NCBI GenBank assembly: GCA_029532625.1
Contig: JARFXM010000003.1
Span: 2,356,001-2,420,000 of the forward strand
Direction: 5' to 3'
Length of the DNA stretch: 64,000 nucleotides
Source of the DNA: Lomentospora prolificans
Lineage: Eukaryota > Ascomycota > Sordariomycetes > Microascales > Microascaceae
Program-made: the position numbers and the translations under genes
Shown here: piece by piece, positions 45,363-57,459 of the stretch
Position numbering within the stretch: the first letter of the stretch is position 1
How the letters are laid out: every line of letters begins with the position of its first letter
Notes under the pieces: model-generated
Database searches by the model: none
Told to the model about the DNA's origin: nothing
Seen by the model: only the letters and a program-made list of their open reading frames with translations

Positions 45363-47602
45363 GTTGTGACCGTGGGGGCCATGACACGCGAGTTCACGGC
45401 GAAAAGCCAGCCGAAGACACGATATCCAACCTGAAAATGAAGGCAAAGCATAGTCATTAGAGGAGGGAGGGAACCCGCATTGGTTTTGGGATATGGAGTT
45501 AAGGTTGTTGTTTCAGTGCAGCCTTAGCTGACACTTGCACATATCATCATCGTCTACGAGACACAGGAAGCATACGCTCTTTGAACTGGTTGAAGAGGGA
45601 CTGCAGTGCACGTAGCAGAGAGCATCCAGTTGCGCCAAGGGCATGGTATATTGTATGAGTAGGAACATGATTTTCATATGAAAAATGAATGGCTCTGAAG
45701 TGGACTGTCTTTTTGTCAACGCGTGAACTCGATTCTTTTTTCTCTTATTTTTCTTTTACCTTTGTGTAATGAACATGTTGGTGGCATGACGGGAGGCAGC
45801 CGGACACAAATCCACGGGTTCCTATGACCTCCAGCCTGCTATTCGGAGCTCACGATCCAGAGTTGAGTGCGCTGCGTCCGCACAAGATCATTGGATATTA
45901 AACCAGTGCTGCGAAACTCGTCGCGGGTCACACACAGCCACCCAGAAGCAATGCAATGTCACTACCCGTGGAATTTCTCCACACATTGGGGTGGCTGAAA
46001 AAAAAAACGTCCTGAAATGTTCTTGATTTTGCATTTAGCGCTGGGGGTGTCTGAGGCAGCTGTGGTGCTACTCAAGAGTCCTGAACACCATTCTTTCCTT
46101 GGGCTGCGCTGGGTGTACCAGGTAACCATGACTGATGATATAACCTTCGCCACCTTGAACCATAATCATTCCAATATGATTCGCACCGAAAATATATTGC
46201 TGGATTGCTGAGAGGGTGCAGGGGCAAGCGGAAATGGGGCCAGAGTTGGTGTGTGTTGAGGATATCCAAGGGGGACGTCTACAACTCTTGGAGGGGAGTG
46301 GGCATCTCTCGGAGGAGCCTTCGGCCTTTTCCGATTGTAATCCCCTGCATTCCCTCAATGAAGCCTCTTGGCTCGAGAACTCATGTTAAGAGAGATTGGC
46401 ATGTAATTTGCGGACAGGGAGCCCTCTTTGTCTCAAAAAGCGCCACTAAAAACAAACCAGTTGGCGAAGGGACGATCGATCGCCGCCGGAGGACGAACGC
46501 GGCTCTCGACCATGTGTCGTCACTAGCGAACCGAGCCCCCGCACCCTCAGTCCTCAGAATGGCTTCTTTACTGGGACCAAAGTGAATGTGGCAAACGTCA
46601 AAGCGTGCTATGTTCGTGTGCAGCCAGCGGAAATGGCCTGTCTCGGTGCCATTGGCACTATTCGCTTCGCTGGCGGTCAACAGCACATGTCCTTCCACTG
46701 GGATTGAGTCGTGTCTCAATTGATCTCCGGTGACTTTGATACAGTCCAGCTCAAAAGCTCATTCCGCACTTGCCCTCGGCAGATTGGGCTCGACTTCCGC
46801 GATCCTCGTCAAAGGAAAGCTTAATCCTCGTGAAGACATGCACGGGTGCGAGTCCCACTTTGAGAATTAGACTCAGAACCCCTATCCTATCAAATCCCTG
46901 TCGCCAGCGATCGATAGTACTACGTGCCAGCCGGCTGGCTCACTCCCTTGCTGGCTTTTGCCTCTTGGCTTCAGGTAGTCAGTCCAGCCGCACCATTTGA
47001 ACCAGTCAGGGTGTCACTGCCAAGCAGCACTATTCCGAAAACGCAGAGTTTCATTGAACACTATCAAGAACCAAGGCTCAACCTCAGTTTCCACGAGCAA
47101 AATGTGCCCAGGTTGACCTCCGTCTAATAGCTTTTGAACAGTCTCAGTCTATTCCTGTGGCTGGCTACTCAGCCCAGTGCTAGTGCCGTTTAGGGATCAG
47201 TTTGTTTTGTTAGGCTTCGAGGGAAATATGGTGTCGGCCAGCATAGCTTAATGCAAAGAATCGGTATTAGTATGGCACGCAATGTGATTGCCTCATGCGT
47301 CTGGGCTTGCTGGGGGGGCGCCCTCCCTCAAGAGAGACATATAGACGCGCGAACGCCAGCCGCTGCTCGAGACGCCGGCCGTATCTTGTATCCCTTTTTG
47401 TCTCTCTTAATCTCGTGGATCAGAGCCCATTGACGGGCAGCTCGTCTTTTCGGTCTGTGAGGAGGAAGGAGCCTGACAGCAGCCATCCGAGGAAGCTCTC
47501 CCTTATATGATTTTTCTTGCAGAGGTGTTTTAGGCCCTGCACTCTTCTCCATTCATTCTCCCTTCCCAAAAATCTGTCCACGATCTCGGTTTCTTGGCCC
47601 AC
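45363..47602. other. 2.2 kb gene-free region
   Basis: Holds the 3' flank of the small secreted protein and the promoter of the DUF3433-like gene. Frames such as 46381-46719 (minus) show no motif. A pyrimidine-rich leader (CTCTTCTCCATTCATTCTCCC) lies just before the ATG at 47603. Confidence 0.5.
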
Positions 47603-50265
47603 ATGGCTTACCAGCAGGCATCGCAACACGAGATCCCCGGCAGCATGGGGCCCGTTCATCCTCAATACCCTCCCGGATATCAAGCGCCCACTGGTTATGA
47701 GGGCGCAGGAGGATACGATATGCAGCAGAAAGGAGCCGAGGTCTATCGCCAAAGCCAGGTGGTTCCTGTGCCTCCTTCTAGCAGGCCCCTTCCAAATCAT
47801 CGGCCCATCACGCTAAGATGGCCGTTCCTTTGCGTCATAATTGCAGTTATCATGGGTTATATGGCCATGACTGAATATGCCCTTCAACGCTTGCCTGCGG
47901 AGACCGGTAGAGGCGAGGTTAGACCTTACACGGAGCTAGAGTCCGACAAGAGAAAAACCATCGAGGCCGGGGGCATCACATCGACAATTGGACTCATCAT
48001 CAGCACTCCGGTACGTTTCTTCCGTTCATACTAGACTATTTGGACTTTAGTAGATGGCTAACGAGAATTGCCGTTTCGAAATATACAGTCTATTACCCCG
48101 GCCCCAACGCCAACCGTGCCCGGTGCGCAGCGACGCGTGCCCCAGGAGGGTGCAGCGACGCCAATTGTTCCGCCGGCCGACAGCATCCCTAGCGATCCTC
48201 TAAGTGATCCACCGGCTGATCAGAATCCTAATCAAGATCCGCCGTCTGGTGATCCTGTCGACGAGGATCCGGGAAACAACAACGACGTTACCGTAACAGC
48301 GTCTGTACCCCCAGACAAGCATGGGAACTTGGAGACGACAATTCCGATCATCGAGACCCCTGTGCAAATTCCGACGGTCATCGACGGTGTCAGTACAACC
48401 GTGACGTCGACATCTACAATAAACAATCTTGTCACGACCGTGCCCAACTATATCACGCCCGATGTGAGGACATTGACCGATTCTAACGGTGTCCCGACGG
48501 CAACCGTGGTCAGCACTCCGCCACCAATGTCGACTCCGACGGTAATCACGACGACGAACAGCCTAGGACAGCCCACCGTCCTCACAACGGATGTCCTGGT
48601 GACGCCCTCGGTCTCGACATTGACTGATTCCAATGGAGTGCCAACAGCGACTCAAACTTTCTATCCTGCCCAGCCTACCGGGCGTGTGCTTGTCATCCGT
48701 ACGAGTAAGCGGGACTATTTTGCCGGCTTTTTCCTACCCACAATATTGTCTATCCTTCTGGCGATACCAATTCGTATGATCGATCTGAACGTGCAGATGT
48801 ATTATCCCTTCCACGAGCTGACACGTGCCGAGGGTGCGCCGGCGGACCAGTCCATTCTATTGCGCATGGGTGGGATCTTCAGTCTGCGGACGGCTTTACG
48901 TGCCATGACGCAGAAAAAGCTGCTTCCGCTTCTCTCCACGGTTCTTGTTTGGTGTTCAATGATCCTCATTCCCTTGTCAACCGAGGCCATCTCGCTTAAG
49001 CTCTACGGCCTTACAGACAGATGTACCATGGACAACGGTAAGGACTGTATGATGGTCCTAGCCGTCTACACGATCCCGGCACGCGCCACGATGGCTCTCC
49101 TCGCTTTTATGATTGTCCTTCTCTGCTTCATTATGATTTCGTTAAGAAGATGGAAGTCCGGGGTAGCACACAACCCTTGGAGCGTCGCTGGGATGGCCTC
49201 TTTAACGACCAACCCGCAAACCCGAGCCGCGATAGCCGCGTTACCTACAAGGACTAAGAACCTCCGGTATAGTCAAATGCTCAAGTACCTTCAACACAAA
49301 TCTTTCCGACTCGGTTACTTTGTCAATACCCGAGGGGAAGTCGAATATGGAGTTATGGTCCAGAGCGAGGGGCCCCCCTTAGAAGTTCCGAGTTCTGAAG
49401 ATAATAGTGATACGTGGGAGTTCGACGAATCCCCCAAGGGGAGGAAGGGCCGCCGCGTCCGGAATAGACTCCCCTTCCTCATGCTGTCCGTTGCGGGGAG
49501 GTGCGTTTTTGCGCTATTCCTTGCTGGTATCCTCATCATCGCCATTCACTACCGTTGGTTTACCGCTGACGACTCTGCGTTTAACCTCTTTATGAGTGAA
49601 ACGAATTTCGGTGTCCGTTTCCTTTTCACATGCTTCGGTGTAGCGATCAACTTTTTCTGGTCGTCAATGTTCGAAGGTGAGTTTACGATTTTCCCACATC
49701 TGTTGAAATCTAGACCCGACTGACACAAGCTTCTCCAGGCATGTCGATAATGAGTCCGTATCAGCTGATGGCGGCATCTCCTCAGCCCGCCGAGCGCTCC
49801 ATCCTTTTGTCGCCACCCTCGAACTCGTTTACAGGTCTCTGGTCGGCTCTCAAGCGCCGTCACTTCTACCTCGCAATCGCCGCTCTTGCTGCCAGTGTTG
49901 CTGAATTCCTTCCAATCCTCCTTAACAATGTTCCGTTCCGGGTAACCCAGACTTGGGAGACAAGCATGATCTGCACATACACGTCGATGGCTGTTCTAGC
50001 GCTGATGTTGATCCTTGTTATCGCAACCTTCTTTATGAGGTGGCCGGAGATGCCTGTGGACCCGACCACAGTAGCTGGAGCGATGTACTATGTCTGCGAC
50101 TCGAGGATGGTGTGGAGCTTCTCCGAGCTGTCGATGGCCGGAAAGGCAGAGAGGAATGGTAGGATTAACAGAATGGGGGCGATGTACGAGTACGGACCCA
50201 TCTGGGGCCTGTCTGGCCAGAGAAGACTTGGAACTGACATGGCGGACGGAAATCGTATTGGCTAA
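47603..50265 (+). CDS. Multi-pass plasma-membrane-type protein, DUF3433 family
   Basis: Three exons (47603-48010, 48089-49676, 49739-50265) give 840 residues. A Pro/Gln/Tyr-rich cytosolic start is followed by a first membrane helix (WPFLCVIIAVIMGYMA, about 74-90). Then comes a roughly 200-residue Pro/Thr/Val-rich loop in which the motif LTDSNGVPTAT occurs twice, and about seven further helices. These include YFAGFFLPTILSILLAIP, LLSTVLVWCSMILIP, MALLAFMIVLLCFIMI, FALFLAGILIIAIHY, FTCFGVAINFFW, IAALAASVAEFLPI and MAVLALMLILVIATFF. The helix pattern and the PYQLM step after the second splice match the fungal DUF3433 family, whose role is unknown. The Thr-rich loop probably faces outside and is likely O-glycosylated (inference). 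Intron phases (0 and 1) agree with continuous family sequence. Confidence 0.86.
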
Positions 50266-50710
50266 ATACCGACACTGGCCACCATTCTGTCGTATTAAGG
50301 CATACTTCTGGAGTTTGGAGTCGCCAGGTTGTTTGGGCTACATGTAGATTTTACTATGGCACGGCATGCGAGGGCACCAATTTTGTCCTTGAATCTGGTA
50401 TAATATTGGTAATTCAAATGCGGAAATCGGCGCAACCTAAAATCCACCTAACCCATGTCCTTCCGTGTAAGTCTGTGGGAACCTTGCCGCTGGGTCGTGT
50501 CTCGGTCGGCAACAGTGGCAGGTCGATGAATGTGGGGTGGTCCTGTGCTCTGGAGCATAAGCTTCACGTGACTGCCTTACCGCCTTGGACCTCACTCAAC
50601 CCAAGCAAGTGATGCCTTCCCAAAACCTATGCTCGACCGATACTCCCACACAATCACCGACGAGTTTTCTTTCCCCAATTTACTTCTGGATTCCTCTGGA
50701 AGATGGTATT
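50266..50710. other. Intergenic region before the augmin gene
   Basis: A 445 bp gap between two plus-strand genes. The open frame of the next gene extends upstream to 50585, including an ATG at 50612, but the residues there look like leader translation. No other element is seen. Confidence 0.4.
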
Positions 50711-53202
50711 ATGGCGTCGGCGACGTCCAGTTCTGCCATCGGTCGAGGCAGGGCAGGTCGTCTTCCTGCAAACCCGGCGAAGAATGGCGCTGCTCCCCCG
50801 CATACCTCACGAGGGCTGGTAGTTCCACCTGCTTCCTCAGCTCTCGCTCCCGGGGCGTCTGGACTCGGAATGAATACGCTCCCATCGTCCACGCTTGGAA
50901 ATGTAGCACCTGTTTCAAATATAGAGCTCTTTCTGGCCAATTTGCGTATCTTAGACTTGGATCTTCTGCCTGACTGGCCTGACATCTCAGTCCAGACTTT
51001 TGCGTCGAGCACAGCTTCTCAGGGACAAAAAAGACGCGTCCAGGCAGTGGAATGGGCTCTTTACTACCTATTCTCTTTATGGGACGTCGAAGAGGCTCAA
51101 ACCGTACGCGTCTTCAATGCCTTTATCCGCTCCGCCTGTGTAAAATATCCCCACTAACACTTGTCTCTCAGAAACTGGAGCCATTTTTCCCCCCCGCGGA
51201 CCAAGTCCAGTCGCTGAACCTCCGCGCAGCTCTTTTGAAAAGTCTTGATCAGGTTAAGAAGAATGGATTCCTCGGTCGTGACACGGTTATTCGCAAAACC
51301 ATGCTTGACGAGTGCAAAGGTGATAGACTAGCCGAGGTGCTGGCGGCCTTCTCCTTTGCGGTTGTGAGGAAAGTAGTATCGGATCGGTGTGAGGAGACGG
51401 GCGAATATCCCGCGCTGGCTCAAACCCTGGCACTGGAAAATAGAGGCTATGCAGGAGAAAGGTCCGAGCTTGCCATCCTCAAACTGGCACACCAGGCGTC
51501 CTTGAGCAAGTTGTTGCGAAAGAAGAACGAGTCCCGTGCCATCTTTGACGACTTTTCTGAGCTTCTGGATGTCAAGGAGCGCGGCCTTTCTCGGAAGAAG
51601 GAACTAGTCAAGAGCATTGATGCTCAGGAACACTCACACGCTGTGAGCGAGGCAGAGAAACTCGAGATTTGGCGTATTGTACGGAACAACTGGGCAGGGA
51701 ACGATCGGTGGATGGAGTCGCTTTTACACGGAGATGCGAATTCTCGCCGTGACGGGCTTCTTAATACGCCCTTTGACAAGGTATGGAGGAGGGTTCAAGC
51801 CGGCCGCTTGTCGGAACTGGATGACCGCGGAACAGGCCTCGTGGAACAACTTGAAGGCCGAGTGAGATTTCAGCGAGAGAGACTCCAGAAATGGCGAAGT
51901 TTTCAGAACTCTTTGGCTGGAGACGTTGCCGTCACGTCGGCGCATATTTCGGATCGCTCTTCCGAATTGAGCAAAGGTCTTGGGCTGCAGCTCAACGCCC
52001 ATCAAACTCTTCACCTTGGCCGTATGAGTCCACAAAAGCGCTCGAAACCCCTCGACACTTCCGAACTGAGTCCTGAATACTTCCAGTTGATAAGGTCGCT
52101 TGAGAAGGAATTGACTTCTGCCGGAAAGCCGCCCAAGAAACCTCTTAGCGAGCTCATTCCGAAGCCTACGGCAATCCCGTTCGACCGACTCTCCACAGGG
52201 GAGCCCAGTGAGCCAGAAGTTGTCTCCGAATTGGAAGAGGCGGAGGTGGAGCTATCAAAGCCTGTGGAGGCTCCTCCGCCTGTTGTGACGAGACTACCCC
52301 AGAGAAAACCTAGCCATCATACAAGATGGAGCCGTAAAGTTGCTGACGAAGAGCTTCCCCGTGCTGAGCCTCCATCTAAAGACCCCGAACAGTCACGGTC
52401 CCGCCGTGACCTGAAACTCCCGAAAGCCCAATCGATTGTCACGGCAGAAGACGACCCGGCCCCAGCCCCTGCGTCGCCAACACGCGAGCAGCCACGGCTG
52501 AATCGGTCTCCCACCAGGGACTTGATAGCGAGAGAAGCCGCTAAGGTGCGACGCCCTGATTCTCATCCTCCCATCCCAGTCACGGTACCTATAGAGCGGT
52601 TTGAACCGCAAAGACAACACGAACATCCAGAACCAGAACAAGGGCAACTAGAACCTCCCAAGTCACCCACCCAGCAGGAAGCAGATGACATATTGGCGTC
52701 TATCAACAATGCATCACCGTCCCCGGTGAAGCAGGCGCGGCCAAGGCATACCCTGTCCTTAGCGGAACGTACTCGGCTATCTATGGCGCGGATGTCTCGC
52801 TCTAACCAACTGTCAGACGACGAAGAAGATCTGGAGGAAACATTATCTCTCCATCGTCCGAAGCCAAAACCGGCCCCTGAACCTATTAGAGAAGACGCCT
52901 TCGACGAAAATGAAGACTTGGTGGCCCGAACCCGGAGAAGTATGGCAGGCTTCGAGGCTGCTCGCCAAAGGGCACAGTTGGAGAGACGTAGATCACAAAG
53001 GCAGTCACGGGCCCCCGCCCGTCGAGAGGGGAGTTATTTCCCTAAGCTGGCCGAGGAAGATGGACAAGATGACACTTCGATTCTAGCTGCGGAGTTAATG
53101 GAGGGAGAGCAAAACTACGAGGACGTATTCATGAGTCGACCCAAGATCAAGACCAGCCCCCTTCCGTCGCCTACGAAAGAATGGTCAAACGTGGACGAAT
53201 GA
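50711..53202 (+). CDS. HAUS6: HAUS augmin-like complex subunit 6 homologue
   Basis: Two exons (50711-51103, 51172-53202) give 807 residues with a 68 bp phase-0 intron. The HAUS6 N-terminal domain covers about 75-330 and shows IELFLANLRILDLD, WALYYLFSLWDVEEAQ, KLEPFFPPADQVQSLNLRAA, LKKNGFLGRD-like KKNGFLGRDTVIRKTMLDEC and the conserved LAEVLAAFS. Predicted coiled coil and a long charged, Pro-rich disordered tail follow. Augmin recruits gamma-tubulin to spindle microtubules for branching nucleation; subunit 6 carries the recruitment region. The start at 50711 (MASATSSS) is preferred to upstream Mets because it begins the low-complexity N-terminus usual in fungal versions. The C-terminal half is poorly conserved, so function there cannot be read. 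Confidence 0.88.
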
Positions 53203-53390
53203 TCTCTCCATGTACGAGTTTAATACCTATTGATGGGAATTTCCATATAGTACCGGGGTAAACTAGATTGTTCATGGAATCTTTATACTGTTACAGAATT
53301 TCTATGCGTACATTCTTTCATATACATCCGCGAAGCAGTGTGTCGCGATTGATTTTGGTAGCGACAAATGCCGGACTGTTGCTGAGCATA

Positions 53391-53954
53391 TTACCACCCT
53401 TGCCGGACCAACTCCTGGACCCTGACGACTGTAGCGTGGAAACCCTTCTTGAACCTGGCTCGCCACCTGGTACGCTTCAACCGCTTCCTCTTCAAACCGG
53501 GCCTCTCGTAGAATCGCTGTTGGTTGGCGATCGCGGGGATGCGGTTCTGAATGCAGCGCTGGTTCACCAAGGCAAAAGCCCTGGCGGCATTGACATGTCC
53601 GCTGACGTGGACGGTTCGGCCGGTGGAAGGGACGGAGCGGATAGGGACACGAATGGGTTTAGAAGAGTAATCGGGGCTAGCAAAAGCTGAGGTCATGTCG
53701 GCGCCGATAAGCTGGGCGATTGAGGATTTGGTAGCGTCGTAGGGGGGGGACGGCCGGGCTGAATTGGTATCGGCGAGAGGATCCTTGCCCTTAGACTTGG
53801 GCTTGGGAGGAAGGTTGGGAAGTCCGCGGCCGCCCTGGGCTAGTATGGATGAGGATGTCGAGAAGGAGGCACCAGTCGCGAGGCGGAAAAGCTGTGATGT
53901 CCTGGCTTGGGACCTCAAGACCGGCAAGAGCCGACCAGGTAGAAGTGGCGCCAT
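53391..53954 (-). CDS. MRP21: Mitochondrial ribosomal protein bS21m (Mrp21)
   Basis: Intronless coding frame of 187 residues. An N-terminal mitochondrial targeting sequence (MAPLLPGRLLPVLRSQARTS, Arg-rich and without acidic residues) is followed by a Pro/Ser linker. The C-terminal S21 domain shows GHVNAARAFALVNQRCIQN, then RFYERPGLKRKRLKRTRWRA and a basic end. It is a small-subunit component of the mitochondrial ribosome. The 5' leader appears to be spliced four bases before the ATG. It converges with HAUS6 and is divergent from the RBM25-like gene. Confidence 0.93.
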   Translation of the reverse strand: MAPLLPGRLLPVLRSQARTSQLFRLATGASFSTSSSILAQGGRGLPNLPPKPKSKGKDPLADTNSARPSPPYDATKSSIAQLIGADMTSAFASPDYSSKPIRVPIRSVPSTGRTVHVSGHVNAARAFALVNQRCIQNRIPAIANQQRFYERPGLKRKRLKRTRWRARFKKGFHATVVRVQELVRQGW

Positions 53955-53958
53955 TGTG

Positions 53959-54022
53959 CTAATTCAAGCACAATTAATATGGATGTAACTATGCGATCGA
54001 GAACGGAGGGCTAGAAACTTAC
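53959..54022 (-). other. 5' UTR intron of MRP21
   Basis: Read on the minus strand, a GTAAGT donor at 54022-54017 and a TTAG acceptor at 53959-53960 bound a 64 bp intron. It ends only four bases (CACA) before the MRP21 ATG. The site strengths are good; no transcript was available. Confidence 0.65.
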
Positions 54023-54362
54023 GGTTCACCGAGCAACACTTGTCCACTCCTTTCAATTGGATGCCCCGGGCGGATGAAGCTAAATCTTGAGATGCTTTGA
54101 TGCTTCTGGGAAAATTATCGCGGATAGGATTTGACCTTGCTGTGTTACATAAGCAGGCTCGGTTGATGTGTTTTGGCCCACTGTTGATTAGCCGACGTTG
54201 AGCCCCACAGCAGACTGGCAGGTGCTCAGGTTACCAAAGATTATTTTTGAGAGGCGGCTGTCAACGACATTTCCAAGCGAAGCCTTGCGACGACTCTGCC
54301 TCGACACCTTCACGGCCTCCAACCGCAGCGTCTAATTGCGCAACTAATTGGCACTAAGGACA
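54023..54362. promoter_or_regulatory. Divergent promoter region, MRP21 and RBM25-like gene
   Basis: About 340 bp between the MRP21 leader and the RBM25-like ATG at 54363. No TATA box at a convincing position; no other gene fits here. Confidence 0.45.
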
Positions 54363-56815
54363 ATGTCTTATAATCCATACGGGCGTATGATATTGTTCTC
54401 AAACCCCCAATTACTGCCTCCTTCAATGACTAACGGCTCTGCCTTCACAGCACCTGGCTACGGCCCTCCGCCTTCCTATGGTGGCTTCCCCGGCGCGGCG
54501 GGACCGCCTGGGATGGCGCCCCCCCTGGACTAGGTATGCTGTGACTTTAACGCTTTTTTTGCCTCTGGAATACCGAGGACCTCTACTAAACTATGCTTAT
54601 TTCTACAGGACCTCCCCCAGGCATGTCTTCCGCTCCGGGCATGGCACCGCCACCTGGTGTGCACCAACCTAGCGCGACGCAAGCTAATCGTCCAAGTGGT
54701 TTACCTCCCAACTTTCAAACACCCGCGAACCTGCCCAACATCAACTTCAATGCCAAGGTAATCCGGCTCGGAACCTCGACTCCCAAACCAAGCACGCCGA
54801 CGGGATCCGGAAGGAGGGGTGACGACGGACCAGGCAGCTCGGCGGGCCCCAGGGCTGGTCTAGGTGCGGATCGCGGTGGAGATCATGGGCGTTCCTCGGC
54901 GAGGGAAAGCGCGCAGACGTTCATTCCGTTCTCGCACGAAGAGAGACTGCGGACGGTTTTCGTACACAAGGTTCCTGAGAGCGTCTCCGGTGACATTGAG
55001 AGGATACTGAATGCCGTTGGAAAAGTTAGGCGGTGGGATTCTGCGGCCTCGGTGCTGTCAGAGAGCACGGGCACTAAGTTTGGCTTTGCGCTGTACGATG
55101 ATGCCGAGTCGTTCGCGAACGCAATCGACCTGCTTAAAGATGTTGATGTTCCAGCCAAGCGCCAGCAACCCACAGAGCCCGATACCGAACAAAAGGAGGG
55201 CTTTGACGGCATCGAAAAAGTCAAGTTGCAGATTTCAGTCGATGAGAACTCCATCAAGTACGCAGAGTCCTATAAAGAAAATAGGGGTAATGATGCGGGT
55301 GCGAGTTCAAGGCTGGAGGCTGCGAGAGCCGAGTTACAACGAGTTATCCGCGAGCTATTCTACCCCCCACCAGCGAAAAGAGCCGATAAGGACGGTGATG
55401 TCGCGATGGGTGACTCGAACGGAGAGAATGTTGAGGTTGTTAACATCCCCCTTACCCAGGAAGATGAGCTGGCAGATATTCCCGCTGAGATGCGTGAGAT
55501 TGTGGCGGGTGAAATTGCGGCGTTCCGCGAGCGTAGCAATAAGCGAGATATGGAACGCATGAAGAGGGAGGAAGAGATGGAGGAAATGGAGCGAATGCGT
55601 TCGAATCGGGCGCGTTCTCCACGAGCCTCGTCACCAGGTGGTACGAACAACATTCCTCTTGGCCCTAGGGGCCTTCAGAACATACCATCAGGGCCGAAAG
55701 GCCAAAACGGTTCCAGTCGGGGGGTGACTTTTGTCAACGGTGAGGGTACCTTTGAGGACGACACTGATGCCAGCGACGAGGAACTGCACCGCAGAGAGCT
55801 TGCGAAGCAGAAAAGCGAGGACGATCAGATGTACCTGGAGGCCGAGCGAAAGTGGGTCAACCGAGAACGATCTAGGGCAGCCGCTCTCGGCCGTGAAAAG
55901 GACCGCGAGAAGCAAGAGGCCGAGTCCCTGGAGAGGCGGCGGCAAGAACAACTTGAGCGTGAAAAGGCATGGGATGATGAGAAGGAGTCGGCGCGGAAGG
56001 CCCATTTGTACTACAGAGACCATGCAGCGTGGGCACGAAAGCGAACTGGGGATAGGGCGGATGAGCAGGCTAGAGACCAAGCTGATCGCCGCGCCGAGGA
56101 AGAGGAGAAGCGGAGGGAGACGGTCGAGCTGGAGAGGACGCGCGGTATGGCCGATTCGTTCCTCGACCAGCAAGCCAAAGAGATGGAGCAGCGGGAGGCG
56201 GCGCCGGCACCTCAACCCTTCAAGCTCTCGCTCGGCGCCGCGGCTCAACGGGCACAGGCTCAGCGAGCCGCGCCGCAGAGGCGCACAATTGCCGAAGTCG
56301 AGGGTCTCCTCGACGACGAAGAGCAAGACCAGACTGCAAAGAGGCAACTCATTCCCATTCAATTCGAGCCGTCGACCACAAGCAGCATGTCGGAGGAAGA
56401 GCTCTCCAAAGCTATGCGCGCGCTTGCCCAGGAGATTCCAACAGAAAAGGAGGGACTCTGGCGGTGGGATGTTCAGTGGGATCACCTGGACGATGCTATC
56501 ATGCGCGAGAAGCTGCGGCCGTTCGTTGAGAAGAAGATTGTGGAGTACCTGGGTGTGCAAGAAGAGGTCATCGTCGAAGTCATCGAAGAGCATCTCCGGA
56601 ACCATGGCAAGCCTGGTGACTTGGTGGAGGAGCTTGCTGAGGTATGGTTTTCCTCCCATTATCTTCACCGATTATTATTTTTGTTGTTGTTGCGATTGCT
56701 GACGTTTCTTTCTTTCTTGCAGGCACTCGATGATGAGGCAGAGGATCTAGTGAAAAAGTTGTGGAGAATGGTCATTTTCTTCACGGAAAGCGAGAAGAGA
56801 GGTCTTCCGGCATAA
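54363..56815 (+). CDS. RBM25: RBM25-like splicing factor with PWI domain, apparent frameshift
   Basis: Exons 54363-54384, 54451-54533, 54609-56641 and 56723-56815. The joined length is 2231 bases, one short of a whole frame. The fault lies in a C7 run (54519-54525): as written, exon 2 stops at TAG (54531-54533). One more C would carry GMAPPPGLG into the GPPPGMSS of exon 3, giving 743 residues. This may be a sequencing slip, a true mutation, or a sign that a weaker donor (GTGGCT, 54480) is used. Domains: Gly/Pro/Met-rich start; an RRM (RTVFVHKVPES, then FGFALYDDAESFANAI); a long Arg/Glu/Lys coiled middle; a C-terminal PWI domain (KLRPFVEKKIVEYLG, then LVKKLWRMVIFFTESEKRG). RBM25/Snu71 proteins join U1 snRNP and influence 5' splice-site choice. 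Introns 1 and 3 are in-frame and stop-free. Confidence 0.85.
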
Positions 56816-57458
56816 GAGCCGTGAGAGCATCATTTACTAGGACGCATGGGTGTTCGCATACCCCGGGGCTCTGCTGACGAGCCGATGCTATTCAAGGAGG
56901 AAAAGAACGGACCGCAGGTGGCGTGGTGTATTCAAGACTCTGCATTTTGCTGCATACAATCGTGGAACCGTCTGGGAGGGCTCACATTCCAACCGTGTAT
57001 TTTTTTTTTCTAAAAACTCAAGCACAAAACTTGGTTTCACGCGATGAACTGTAATAAAACGAAAGGATGATTGAAAAAATGAATGGCTCGCATCTACTGA
57101 TGATAGCGGTGTTGTATTTATTGGACATGTCTGTAGAAGGATCCGGATCTCGTTTACGCCTCCAGTCCCTTTTCTCCCGTACGCCCCGTACGCCTAGCAT
57201 GTGTGAGTTTGAAGCAGTTGACCCAATACTTAAATTACATTACCGTCCACGTTGACTATGCCATTGCGCACGTCGTTGTCCCAAAACCGATCCCAAACAT
57301 TAAAGCTAAAACAGGCAAATCGCATAATCACAAGTGTGAGATATTCGAAGGGTATCGGCCCGTTAAAAAAGAAAACAAGTCAAGGAAGTGTCGAGAAGCT
57401 GAAAAAGAGCAGCGGGAGGAAAAGATATGGCTCTTTTTCCTTTTTTTTTTTTTTTTTT
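56816..57458. other. Intergenic region between convergent genes
   Basis: Holds the 3' flanks of the RBM25-like and CorA-like genes, with T9 at 57001 and T19 at its right end. No gene is seen. Confidence 0.5.
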
Positions 57459-57459
57459 T
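57441..57459. repeat. T19 homopolymer abutting a stop codon
   Basis: Nineteen T on the plus strand, so nineteen A on the coding strand of the CorA-like gene, starting with the last base of its TGA stop codon. Confidence 0.9.

Noticed and set aside
55688..56668. 326-codon minus-strand frame and 323-codon plus-strand frame
   Set aside because: Both shadow the Arg/Glu-rich middle of the RBM25-like protein, where codon bias keeps other frames open.
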